NCBI GenBank assembly: GCA_951799405.1
Contig: OX637332.1
Span: 7,631,001-7,695,000 of the forward strand
DNA: 64,000 bases
Direction of reading: 5' to 3'
DNA from: Agapetus fuscipes
Taxonomy: Eukaryota > Arthropoda > Insecta > Trichoptera > Glossosomatidae
How positions within the stretch are numbered: position 1 is the stretch's first letter; each line of letters opens with the position of its first letter. Below the pieces are notes generated by a model. It was not told the origin of the DNA. It was given only the letters and a program-made list of their open reading frames with translations, and searched no databases. Made by a program: the position numbers and the translations under genes. Shown here in pieces: positions 51,191-61,955 of this stretch.

Positions 51191-52045
51191 TCATTTTTTT
51201 ATGTTAAAAACTATGATTTTAATTGCAGGGATCAATAAACATTTCAGTTACACATCAAATGCACGCCAACAAGCAGACCTGTACAAATTTGCGCTTACAC
51301 ATACTGCATGTTTACTTAAAAAATAAAAACCTCAATTTTTTTATTTATTTTTGTATCTTGAATTTTCAGGTTGGCGCCATGCCGGTCGGCTCATCAAAAT
51401 CTGTAATTGTAAATTCCCCATACTAAAAATATTGTGTCTCTGCGATCAGTAGTTTCGGCTGGAACATACATACATACATACGGACGGACGGACAGGTTCG
51501 ACAACTAAGGTTTTTTTTACATGTTCTGGTGCAGGACAAATCATTTCTGTTGAAACCTCAATTTTTTTTCGGACGAATACAATACTTTATAGCTCCTTCG
51601 GACTGCTATAAAGTATAAACAAATCTCAAATGAACGTAAACCCTACAACTCTTGAAGCCTTTCTCTCAAACAGAAGTGATCTTGGCACACGTGAACCAAT
51701 TTTTACAGCATGGATGGTCAGTATTGCTACAACCCTGAAATATAATTAATCAGAGTGTTGTCAAATTTCGATTTTTTTTTTGTAAACTTCCGTCAAAAGG
51801 CTTGCAGTAATGTGTATCATTTACTTTGCCATTCATTTTACCCTACCCAAGGAAACAATTTTGGGCTAGTCGCAGAAAAAACATCACACATCTGCTAATT
51901 TAAGCTTTGGACTCGTTCGTCCTCAATTTTTCCAATTTGTTTTTCATAATTTAATAATTTAACATTCCTAGGCTTCCTAAATCCCCACAGAAGGGATTGG
52001 TGTGATCCTGGAAAAGAAATAAATAAATAAATAATAATAATATTA
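51190..52045. repeat. Block junction and left part of paralog C block
   Basis: GGGATCAATAAACATTTCAG and TGCACGCCAACAAGCAGACC match 55508-55560; ACAGCATGGATGGTCAG and GCAGAAAAAACATCACACAT match 60880-61090 and 63862-64000. Positions ~51345-51610 are a further insertion with ACATACATACATAC and (GGAC)n. Confidence 0.6.
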
Positions 52046-52440
52046 GGCTGATTTAGTGGGGAGCGCTGTTTTTGAATGAATCACATCTCAAGTGCCTTCT
52101 GCGAGCTTTGAACTTTGATTTATTTGGTGAGCGCTGTTTTTGTGTGTATCACACCTCAAGAGCTCTCTGCGAGCGCGGTCGTTGCTGTAGAAAGCGCCAA
52201 TTCTCAAACAAGACCCAGTTACTGAAAGGCTGGATGGATCTTTAGTGATCGGTCGTTGGTACAAGCTTTTGAATTTATTTAAAATAAAAATAAAAATTTG
52301 AATTTATCAACGCAGCGAAGAGCGTATTTGAAAATATAAATGCTATATTCTTGTGCTCCGCCAGGATTCAAACCCGCGATCTTTTATTGACTTGTCCTAA
52401 GTGCTACCAATCTACTATTGAATACTGCCAAGTAGTCTTT
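52035..52440 (-). repeat. tRNA-Gln-type SINE with internal duplication
   Basis: Head at 52435-52360 (GGTAGCACTTAGGACAAGTC, GGGTTTGAATCCTGGCGG). The GAGCGCTGTTTTTG body segment is present twice (52062 and 52128). Confidence 0.72.
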
Positions 52441-52526
52441 AATCTTTTTGTGAATCTCGTCGGGCATTGAGTACTTTTTAGAGGTTTTTCCCAATGAAAT
52501 CAGTAATGTAAGGTTAACAAACCTAA

Positions 52527-52766
52527 GGGCCTGTTGCACCAAGCTCCAATCAGACAAAAATCAAAATTAGGTGTGCTTTCAACCTTTCAAATCAAGCATT
52601 TGGTTGCATACACGTAAATCAGCTGATGTACATTATATTTCCTGTTCAACTTATATCATATTTTTACCCACTTCCGATAAATATTTAACCGAGGGCCTTA
52701 CCAGAATGAAGCAATCAAATTTGATTTGTCAATTAAATATTGATTGGAGGTTGGTGCAACAGGCCC
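52527..52766. mobile_element. 240-bp Harbinger-type MITE with TAA duplication
   Basis: Ends GGGCCTGTTGCACCAA and TTGGTGCAACAGGCCC, flanked by TAA on both sides (52524-52526, 52767-52769). The empty site AACCTAAGCAACTTAG is seen at 17288 and 21800 in paralogous blocks. The 3-bp TAA duplication and GGG terminus fit PIF/Harbinger. Confidence 0.88.
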
Positions 52767-53154
52767 TAAGCAACTTAGATTATAGATGGACAGCCCAACT
52801 TTGGGCCCTATTACTAGTATATTATGAAGAAGTCTTTATCATGAATTTCTGTATAGAAGCTGAGAAAATAGGAATTCGAACTTCATTTGCACAGCTTACT
52901 AAAGATGATTCCATTTTTTTCCGTTTCTGATTTTAAAAAATCATCTAAGAACTAAACAAAATTTTGTTTTCAGAGCAACTGGGGAAATTTAAAATAATTA
53001 CAATATATTTTTTTTTTAATCAGGAAATAAAACCAATTCCATTATTTGTATTCAATAAAAAAAAGACATAATTTAATTTTTGACAAATCATTTGCCAATG
53101 CTGCAAGTTTGTTTGGTTTGAATGTGTTTTATGGCTGATTATTCCATTTCTTCC

Positions 53155-53640
53155 TTAGCCAAAGATGTAGCGATTGTTGGCTGGATTGCTAGGAGGCTCA
53201 GTAGAATCATTTTCACCTCCATTTCCAGTGACTTCATTACCATTATTACCATTACCATTATTGCCATTACCATTATTACCATTACCATTAAGGCCATTGA
53301 AGCGGTGGGCATGGTTCCCATTCAATAATTGCTCGATATATTTTTGTACATCGCCTCTAACATTGTTGATGGTCTCTAGGTTCCCATTCAATAGTTCCTG
53401 GATATAATTTTGGAGAACATCTACATCGGTGTTAGTGTTATCATTGTTTACTGTCAATAAGTCATGGATAATATTAATGACATCATCTCCATCGGTGTTT
53501 TGCTTGGCATTGTTTCCAGTCTTCAACTTTTCGACATTACCTCCATTGCCGTTGCCGTTATTCCTAAATTCCCAGCCTGCCTCCACACATACTGCCACCA
53601 GCAGTACTGCCATGAATACAAACACGCTGCGAGACATCAT
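53155..53640 (-). CDS. Secreted modular Asn-rich protein, paralog C
   Basis: 161 residues, the longest of the family. The signal peptide is identical to A, B and D. Its modules match B closely (four, the first shortened by four residues: GNVEKLKTGNN), so B and C are closest. The linker is expanded to HRFNGLNGNGNNGNGNNGNG and continues NNGNEVTGNGG. The end, NDSTEPPSNPANNRYIFG, keeps RYIFG although the preceding residues differ. The acceptor GTTGCAG lies at 53654-53648, so the CDS is a single exon. Confidence 0.87.
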   Translation of the reverse strand: MMSRSVFVFMAVLLVAVCVEAGWEFRNNGNGNGGNVEKLKTGNNAKQNTDGDDVINIIHDLLTVNNDNTNTDVDVLQNYIQELLNGNLETINNVRGDVQKYIEQLLNGNHAHRFNGLNGNGNNGNGNNGNGNNGNEVTGNGGENDSTEPPSNPANNRYIFG

Positions 53641-53989
53641 TGCGGAACTGCAACAAACGAAGCATATTGTTATGATTGTTACGTAGGTTGTGACAGCTTA
53701 AAGATGATCCATCAGATAACTTTTTTATACACATGTATATAGTGCATAGTTTACGACCCATTAATGTAAAAAAAAACTGAAACTATCAAAACGTTTGACT
53801 GGAAAGTAAATAAAAACAAATAGTTACTGTAACTGAAAACGTTACTCTGTCGCTATTCCGCTAGGGATGGCCTGAGTCTCTTTTTCATCTTCGAGTCCGT
53901 TCATATCCATCACCTTTTTCGCACATTTCCATCTTTTACATCTGCTTTAAATATTCCATTCTATTCTATGACAATTTCACCTATTTGAT

Positions 53990-54410
53990 CCATTCACACT
54001 TTTATCAGTCTCCCATTTCCTCTTTTTCTTTTCACATTTCCTCTGTATTCACACTTTGAAAGTCTTTCGTCATTCATTCCTTCTACGTGTCCAAACCATC
54101 TCACTTCAACATTATTTTGCACGTTGACTTTCACATACTCTTTCAACTTTTCTATATCTTCCACCCATTCATTCGTAACTCTATCTTTTAGAGTTTGTCC
54201 TGTCGTACTCAAGTGTTTCATTTCCACCGTGCATACTTTCCTTTTTTCGATATCACTTGTAGCTCATGTCTCGCTTCCATACATCAATATCGGTAACAAT
54301 AAGCCATTGTGTAACGGAATTCTCCATCCATCGTCATTGGCTTCTTTCTGGCAATTCTTTAAAGATTCTCCAAAGGTAGAGACGAAAAAAAACATCACCC
54401 AGAAGAAAGT
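53990..54410 (-). pseudogene. RTE-like LINE remnant in intron of paralog C
   Basis: GQTLKDRVTNEWVEDIEKLK and VEVRWFGHVEGMNDERLSK frame, as in paralogs A and B. Confidence 0.75.
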
Positions 54411-54687
54411 TAATAGTAACTGTCACAATAGGTAATACAGGAGTCAAGAATACATGTCGGACATATGTAAGTGAATCAAAAAGTTATGTAGGAATCGCGA
54501 AAATTAATTATCATTTCAGAATAATATTAAATGTACGCTTCCTGCACTGAGTGCAAGTCTGCTCACCAACTCTATACATGCCAACCACAGTCAAATGTTT
54601 ATATACAAAATTCTCGTGATTTTTCTGTTTTGTTAAAATTAATATAAAATACCTGTCAATACCTGAATGTTATTTATTATTTTTATC

Positions 54688-55132
54688 TCTTGACTTATAG
54701 GTTAAATAAGGTTGATCACACATACTGTAAAAAAATATTCACTTTGCCTATTTCACCCCTGTTTCAGGGAAAGTCAACAAAAGTTGAAGGACTTATGTTC
54801 ATTTGAGATTTGCTTTTTAATTTATTAGTACACAATCAGCATTTGTAAGCGCGAACTTACACGTGTCTGTTTGTGGGCATGCATTTGATATGAGTTTTGA
54901 ATGTTTGTATATCTTTGCAACTTAGATTATTATTACGCTCACAAGCAGACCCGTATAATTTTTCGCTTTTAAGTGATGCATGCCCATATAAACAATTAAG
55001 ACGTAAATCTCAAATGAACATAAAATCCCTGCAACATTTCCCGAAACAGGGGTGACATTAGCAAAGTGAACAGTGATTAAATGTGTGCGTGGTCAGCCTC
55101 ATACCAACATAAGCCAAGGAATAATTAACATC
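54688..55132. repeat. Inverted tail-repeat pair in intron of paralog C
   Basis: Plus copy 54688-54930 and minus copy 54935-55132, with the uninterrupted site ATGAACATAAAATCC. Confidence 0.85.
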
Positions 55133-55229
55133 AAACTTCAAAATGAACAAAGCGAGAAATTCCTTATTTTGTTGAAGATTACAATATGTTGATTGAACTA
55201 GAAATGTAGAAATATAAAATAAAACTTAC

Positions 55230-55285
55230 TCTGAAATCTCAGGGAAACTGAATATGTCACAATACAAAAAGCAATGGCTTATATA
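55230..55285 (-). promoter_or_regulatory. Promoter and exon 1 of paralog C
   Basis: TATATAAG (55285-55278), initiator ATTCAGTTTCC with A at 55249, exon 1 of ~20 nt, donor GTAAGT at 55229-55224. Intron ~1.6 kb. Confidence 0.65.
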
Positions 55286-56655
55286 CCAATCCTTATCATG
55301 TTTATCGACAGACCAGAAAATTAAATTGGAACCTTCTTTCTACATTTTGATTGTTTTACTTTTCAATTTATTTTTTTAATTATAACAATTTCAAGGTTAC
55401 AATAAACAGCATATGTAAGTATACATGTTCATGTTTAAAATTCACATTACATGTATAACCAAAAGCAGATATTTTTTATGATTTAAATCTATAATGTATG
55501 TTGCTGGGATCAATAAACATTTTAGACTCACATTAAATGCACGCCAACAAGTAGACCTGTACAAGTTTTGCGCTTGCACATTAGAGTGGAGTGATCTTGT
55601 ATGAGTTTTTTTTTTTTTCAAAATCATATACCAATTTTTGGGTGCCTTTTATGAAAAAAAAGTATAGAAAAAAATTCAGATTGTTCAAAAAATTCCTTCT
55701 TCCCGCACACTGACTTCAAAGTTTATGTTTTTGTTGAAAATATGTATGTAACATAGATCCAGATCAATATTGAGCTGAATAAAGTTAGTCGAGGTGTAAA
55801 CAAAAAAAAAAGTACTACAAGCATTTGTTCGTACATTAAAAAACAATACAAGAAGAAAAAAGTACCTACAGGTTTTCTAAAAAAAAAAAAACATTTGGCT
55901 TGAAAATTGCTTTTTCTTTTCATTTTCGGCATTATTCTCCTTCGTTCTTCGTATTAGGCTTTTATACATAGCTACAAATCTAGATTTTTGGTACATTGGC
56001 CCAAAGAAGCTTTTCTTGTTATTTTCACTGCTCTTTCAACTGCCTAAGTATAGCATGGGAGCAGGGGCGTGCATTCCATACGGGCACATGAGTCTTATGG
56101 GTAGGCAATATATGGTTAAAAAGACATTTAATCTTGATATTCAGATTTAAAATTCAAAATAAAAATTCAATTAGAGCCCTCGTTAGCACTTCAGTCAAGA
56201 GCAAATGAGCTATTTTAAAGGAATGGGAGAAACTATTTATTCGGAAATTTACTACTACCCTACATGGGATCTGTAAAAAATGCATGTCACTGTCACCACT
56301 AGATTGAACTTTCTTATCGGATATTTTTTTTCTAAAAGAGGCTCATTAATATTTTCCTGATATCTTATTAGATCAACTTAAATTGCAGCATTGAAATATA
56401 TTTCAGGCCTCTTAAAAAGTCATTGTGTGAGAGATTTGATATTTTGCGTGCTTTTAAGCTACGACATGTTGTGAATTATTTTATGAGTTTGATTTTGCCG
56501 ATAATCATCGCTAACAACATATTTTCCGAATGCTTAAAAGAGCTATTTTTTCCAAAGACTGAATTTTTTACTTTTTTGATATCTAGCAAATATTTTGAGG
56601 CCAAAATGATGAAACAAATATAATATGAGTCATCTTTACATGAACAATCATTTTT

Positions 56656-57100
56656 TTAAGAACCTATGATGGAGGATACACTTTTATCACAAAAGCAGCT
56701 AGAGTTGTCAAAGTTTCCGACGGACGACGGTGATTCCGTTACTACATACAGACGTAGTATTTGGTTGGCTTGTGTAAGCCAAAGGACATGTAAAATCTGG
56801 CCTGGAAATCTATTTGTCAGATCTTTAGGAAACTCCTTTGTTGTTACTGCTGAGATAATGTCGTGTAAATACTGTTGGTCTGTTCTCAATTTTTGGGTAA
56901 TTTTTATAAACTTTTCTACTTTAATTTGTTGAATTACTTTAATAGACAATTTTTCGCGAGTTTCGGGGGCTTTTCTCAGCGGTCCAATGTAAGACTTTGG
57001 TCCAGAAGTACAGAAACAAATGTCTTAATGATATTTTGTAGGGTTTGTGTATGAATGATAGTTTATTCATATGTTGTTTACAAATTATCCATTTCAGTGG
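56656..57100 (-). pseudogene. Transposase-like fragment
   Basis: The minus-strand frame reads GPKSYIGPLRKAPETREKLS, LRTDQQYLHDIISAVTTKEF and LHVLWLTQANQILRLYV. The upstream piece with MAIDCDGPNVNTGK lies at 60002-60110, across the Gypsy insertion. Stops and frameshifts are present. Family not assigned. Confidence 0.55.
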
Positions 57101-57103
57101 TCT

Positions 57104-57365
57104 TGTAACGAGATGAGTTTGTTTGTTTGGTAGAATGGAACATTGTATTTAAATTTGAATGGAAAAAGGAAAACAAAAGAACACAGAAAGAGGGAAGAAG
57201 CTTGCCTGGCGTGAGAGCCACAAGCATGTGTAATTAAGAATAATTAATATTATTGTGCTGTGGTTTATTGTGTATACATTGTGAAAGGAATAAAAGTAAA
57301 CATATTAAAGTGGCTGTTACATTATTAATTGTGTCAATCAGCAGGACAGAGGAATAACCCTCACA
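57104..57365 (+). repeat. 5' LTR of Gypsy element
   Basis: TGTAACGAGATGAG ... AACCCTCACA; same family as the solo LTR at 40980-41241. Confidence 0.93.
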
Positions 57366-57491
57366 TTTTGGCGCCCAACGTGGGGCAGAGCAATTAATTG
57401 TGAATTTGATTGGAAAATTTTTAAAACCAAATTCTTACAACAATTTGAAAAATATGACTTTCAAAGGAATCTTAAGTTAGAAATTTTAAAT

Positions 57492-58106
57492 ATGGTACAA
57501 GGTCATGATAATGCATCTGTTTATATTTTAAAGGTAAAATCAAAAAATAATTTATTAAATAAAAGAATGCATGATAAAGAACTTATGGACATAATAATTC
57601 ATGGATTGTCAGAAAAATATGCAACTTTACTGACAACATCTGAAATTAAAAATACAGAGCAATTCTCTACAATATGTAGCAAGTTTGAATCATTTATAAA
57701 ATTTAATGAATGTAAAAATTTAAATGTAATGAATGACATAAAAGAGAAAAATGTAATGCAAAAATGCAATTTTTGTAATAAATTAGGACATGATGAAATA
57801 GATTGTTGGACTAAAAATAGAAAATTAGATTACATACAGAATAAATGTAGAAGTTTCACAAATAATATAGTATGCCACTTTTGTAATAAAAGAGGACATG
57901 TGGAAAGAAATTGTTTTATAAAAAATGGAAATTTTAAAAAACACACAGTAATCTGTTACTCATGTAAGCGTACAGGACATGTACAAAAAGATTGTTTTGT
58001 TAAAAATAAAAAAAGTGATTATACAGACAAAACAAAAATGAAAAGAAATATAAATATACAAAACAGAACAAATACGACATACAATAGTAATTCAAAAAAC
58101 TTGTAG
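57492..58106 (+). CDS. Gypsy Gag C-terminal part with three zinc knuckles
   Basis: 204 residues from the first ATG in the open frame; the frame extends upstream, so the Gag N-terminus may be elsewhere or deleted. Three CCHC knuckles: CNFCNKLGHDEIDC, CHFCNKRGHVERNC and CYSCKRTGHVQKDC, which bind genomic RNA during particle assembly. The frame ends just before the protease frame at 58142. Confidence 0.85.
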   Translation: MVQGHDNASVYILKVKSKNNLLNKRMHDKELMDIIIHGLSEKYATLLTTSEIKNTEQFSTICSKFESFIKFNECKNLNVMNDIKEKNVMQKCNFCNKLGHDEIDCWTKNRKLDYIQNKCRSFTNNIVCHFCNKRGHVERNCFIKNGNFKKHTVICYSCKRTGHVQKDCFVKNKKSDYTDKTKMKRNINIQNRTNTTYNSNSKNL

Positions 58107-58141
58107 ATAGTCGGCCTTCAGTACAAACACAAAAATCAGAA

Positions 58142-58993
58142 ATGAAGAGCTGGCTTAATTTCATTCAAATTTTTAATAAAAATTATCAAATTGCACCACT
58201 CATTTTTGCTAAACAATTTGATAAAAGACCATTTTTAACAGTAAATATTGAGAACAAAAATTTTACAGGTTTACTAGATTCAGGTGCATCTATTTCTGCA
58301 ATCAATGAAAAAACATTTGATTATTTTTTACAAAGAAATTACAAAATTATAAAAACCCATGAAAGTATCTCGTTGGCAAATGGTAAAAATATAAAAATAC
58401 TTGGTAAAATAAATTTAGAGGTAAAATGTGACAATCAAATAAAACATGTAGATTTTTATGTTTTACAAGGTTTACAACAAGACATAATTTTTGGAATAGA
58501 TTTTTGGATAAAATTTGAATTAGAACCGAGTTTAATAAGTAAAATTACATATTCAAATAGCAAAAATATTAGTGAATTAGGTAAAATTACAAATAGAACT
58601 AAATTAACAGAAAACCAATTACAGCAATTAAAAACAATAGAAAATGATTTCAAGGACATCTCTTATGAAAAAATAGGCTTAGGATGCACAAACCTCATTG
58701 AACACAGAATTCAAACAGAAGGTCCTCCAATAAAACAAAAGTATTATCCACTCAGTCCAGCAAGACAGAGACAGGTTAACACAGAGTTAGATAAAATGTT
58801 AAAAGAAGGTATAGTTGAACAATCCAAATCTTCGTGGTCCAGTCCTGTTGTGATTGTAATTAAAAAGGATGGAACGCCTAGATTTTGTTTGGACTCTAGA
58901 AGACTCAATGAAGTAACAAAACGAGATAACTATCCCATGCAGGGAAATACTTCTGTACAAAGTTGGCTCCAAAATTTGTCAAAGCCAGAATAG
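58142..58993 (+). pseudogene. Gypsy protease and truncated reverse transcriptase
   Basis: 283 residues. The aspartic protease has LLDSGASISAIN; after a linker comes the reverse-transcriptase start with EGIVEQSKSSWSSPVVIVIK and DGTPRFCLDSRRLNEVTKRD. Homology stops after NYPM, before the catalytic aspartates, and an unrelated tail runs to a stop. RNase H and integrase are absent, so the copy cannot move by itself. Confidence 0.88.
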
Positions 58994-59739
58994 AAAAGAA
59001 AGTTAGCAAGATAGTCTATGTATTAAAAGATATAGACACAAATGTTATAAATAAATATCACATCAAGGACATAATCAAATTAGATTAACAAAAAAAAAAA
59101 AAAAACATATTTTCATGTGTATGAAAAATTTGAGGTGATGCATGATACGGTGAAAGTTAATATTAAAGTGATCAGTGAAAGAATGAATTATGAAACATTG
59201 CATGAATGAAGGTATGAAACATAAATTAAACAAAGTATTACATATGAAGGTAAAGTTTTTAAAAAAAATTGATGGACTGATAAATTTATTAATGAAAAAT
59301 AAATTTGAAATAAATTTAAATATTGGGAAAGATGTGATACATGTTTAAAAAAAAAAAAAGTTATTTTAATGAATTGATTAATTAACTGGTGAATGTTTAT
59401 TATGTATTGTTATTTGATTATTTTGAATTGTTGAATTAAGTATAAAAAAAAAAAAAAAAACAAATATTTGTTTATAATATTGAATATGAAATTTGTGTTA
59501 AAAAAAAATATATATATTAATTTTAGTATGAAAATAATTGGTATTGTTAAAAAAGGTATTAATGACTGAATAATGTATCAGAAACAGGTTTTTTTTTTAT
59601 TTTCATATTTTTGAAATTTATCCTTAAAATAAAACAAAATATGTGGCGCCGGCTGAGCATTATGATACATTATTTACTCATTGTAAAAGAAAAAAAAAAA
59701 AATTGGGAATGTTTTTTTTATGAGAGAAAGGAGGTGTAT
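58994..59739. other. Noncoding 3' part of Gypsy element
   Basis: Very AT-rich with several A-runs; no ORF. It represents sequence downstream of the pol deletion. Confidence 0.6.
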
Positions 59740-60001
59740 TGTAACGAGATGAGTTTGTTTGTTTGGTAGAATGGAACATTGTATTTAAATTTGAATGGAA
59801 AAAGGAAAACAAAAGAATGCAGAAAGAGGGAAGAAGCTTGCCTGGCGTGAGAGCCACAAGCATGTGTAATTAAGAATAATTAATATTATTGTGCTGTGGT
59901 TTATTATGTATACATTGTGAAAGGAATAAAAGTAAACGTATTAAAGTGGTTGTTACATTATTAATTGTGTCAATCAGCAGGACAGAGGAAAAACCCTCAC
60001 A
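59740..60001 (+). repeat. 3' LTR of Gypsy element
   Basis: See 57104-57365; variants include GAATGCAG versus GAACACAG and TTATGTATAC versus TTGTGTATAC. Confidence 0.93.
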
Positions 60002-60760
60002 GTCTTTAAGTCGTTTTTAAGCAGTCTGATGATTTCACTATTTTTTCCGGTGTTAACATTTGGTCCATCACAATCGATTGCCATCAGGGTACGTTGAGAA
60101 ATATTTCGTCTGAAAAGATAGTATAAAGTAAGACCAAAAAATTTCTAAATTTTTTCTGATTATTTCTATGCAAAAAACTCAAAAAGGGTATAATTCGAGT
60201 TGTATCACTTTTCACAGGAGGCACAGATTTAATGTTTCTTTCTTACATTTCAGTACAATGCTGATATTTCATGAAAAACCTCTTCCATCAATGTATGACT
60301 TTCCTAACAAAGTTTTCTCCCTTTATCTTGTGTGTCTTATCAAAATAATATAGGGGTATCAGCCTTAATATCAAACGAAACATATTATGCAATTGCAGTT
60401 GTTGCCGTTTGACACTCCATACCAGTAACGTTTCCTCAATACTGTAGGGAGGTCAAAAAGCGAACTTTTTTTTCAGAAATTTCTTCCTTATATGCGGTTG
60501 TACACTGTACAGTCATCTGAAGAACTGAACTTTTCAGAAATAATTAATTAAGCATAAAAGTAACAAAAAATATAGTTTAACAGCGTCAAACATGAGCTTA
60601 AAAAATCACTTTTTTTACAAAACATTCGATGGCGTTGTGCGGGAAGTTGCTCTCATTTTTACTTAAGTTTATTTTTGAATAAGTAAATTTGATTATAAAA
60701 GGCACCTTTTCTACGCTATATGTGTTTGATAAAACGAAAAAAGACATTTTATTCCACTCT

Positions 60761-61255
60761 ATAATACACATGCTGCATGTTTACTTAAAAAATTAAAACC
60801 TCAAATGATCGTAATTCCTACAACTCTTAAAGCCTTTAACTCAAAGAGTGGTGATCTTGGCACACGTGAACCAGTTTGTACAACACGGATGGTCAGTCTC
60901 GCTCCAACCTTAAAATATACAGGTAACTGATCTGAGTGTCGACAAATTCCGCAACTTTTCTGTTTCATAATCTTCCGTCACAGTCCATGGATTGGCTTGC
61001 AGTTATGTTCATCATTTTGCGCCATTCCTTTTCCTCTATCCAAGGAAACAGTTTTGGGCTCATCGCAGAAAAAACATCACACATCTGCCAATTTCACCTC
61101 TGGGCTCGTTCGTCTTCAATTTGTCCACTTTTGTATTACATTACTTAATAAAACTTGAAATAATTTTAAATGAAAGACTGACGAAGAAAGTATATGTTGC
61201 AAAATAGTAAATTCCTACTTCATTTGCAAAGTTTACTAAAGATGATTTAACATCA
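60761..61255. repeat. Left part of paralog D block
   Basis: GCTGCATGTTTACTTAAAAA, ACACGGATGGTCAG, TCGCAGAAAAAACATCACAC and CTTCATTTGCAAAGTTTACT match the equivalents left of paralog C. Confidence 0.65.
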
Positions 61256-61282
61256 AGAATCTTTATTTCCTAGATTAAAATT

Positions 61283-61400
61283 AAATTTGCTTTGTTTTAA
61301 TTCACATGAGTTTTATTTTTGTACACGACCAGTTTCGGGAGAAGCAGTACCTCCCATCATTACCTCCCATCAGCACCTCACATTTATTCCCTCTAAAATT
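61283..61400 (-). other. Penelope-like terminal motif
   Basis: The minus strand reads CTGATGGGAGGTAATGATGG then GAAGCAGTACC-complement sequence and CTCCCGAAACTGGTCGTG, a hammerhead-like order (CTGATG, stem, CGAAAC, GTC). It matches 2528-2590. Confidence 0.4.
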
Positions 61401-61434
61401 GAGGGATAACGTGGTGTTTGTTTTTTTTATGGTC

Positions 61435-61672
61435 TTCCTTGACTTATAGGTTAGTATGAGGCTGACCACCCATACTGTAAAATATGTTTCTCATTGCCAA
61501 TGTCCCCCCTGTTTCAGGAAAGGTCGGCAAGACTTGCGGGGCATTATGTTCATTTGAAATTGGGTTTTTATATTGTAGGTTCACATGCGGCATCTTAGCA
61601 CAAACTACTTAATACGTGTCCGCTTGTGGGTATGGGCTTAATATGAATCTTATTGTTGCAGCTTAGATTTAC
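61435..61672 (+). repeat. RTE-tail SINE-like repeat
   Basis: TTCCTTGACTTATAGGTTAG start, ATTTACATTTAAATTAAGAT-type tail, inserted in the left part of block D. Confidence 0.87.
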
Positions 61673-61955
61673 ATTTAAATTAAGATTCGATTCTTTCACG
61701 CTTCTGATTCAATAAATCATCTTAGAACTAAACAGAATTATGTTTTCAGGGCAACTGAGATAATTAAAAAAATAATTACAATTGTTTCTTTCGATAACGT
61801 TTATTTATTCAACATATTTTTTTGGAAATTTAACCATTTTATTTTTTTGTATTTAATCGAAAAAAGACATAATTTAATTTAAGACAAATCATTTGCCAAT
61901 GTTCCAAGTTTGTTTTGTTTAAATGTGTTTTATGGCTGGTTATTCCATTTCTTCC

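Larger units (their letters stand above)
57104..60001 (+). mobile_element. Gypsy-type LTR retrotransposon, internally deleted
   Basis: LTRs of 262 bp (57104-57365 and 59740-60001) differing at about six positions; 4-bp duplication GTCT (57100-57103, 60002-60005). The primer-binding site TGGCGCCCAACGTGGGGC at 57369 is complementary to a tRNA-Lys 3' end. The polypurine tract GAGAGAAAGGAGG is at 59722-59734. Gag, protease and the start of reverse transcriptase remain; the rest of pol is lost. Confidence 0.93.
55583..60760 (-). mobile_element. DNA-transposon-like element, right copy, split by Gypsy
   Basis: Terminal AGAGTGGA (55583) and TCCACTCT (60760). Flanking sequence is a paralog-block junction: TTGCACAT on the left and ACACATGCTGCATG on the right fit the uninterrupted site near 51295, suggesting a CACAT duplication. 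Positions 57104-60001 are a nested Gypsy element. It is inverse to the copy at 1-1970. Confidence 0.7.
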
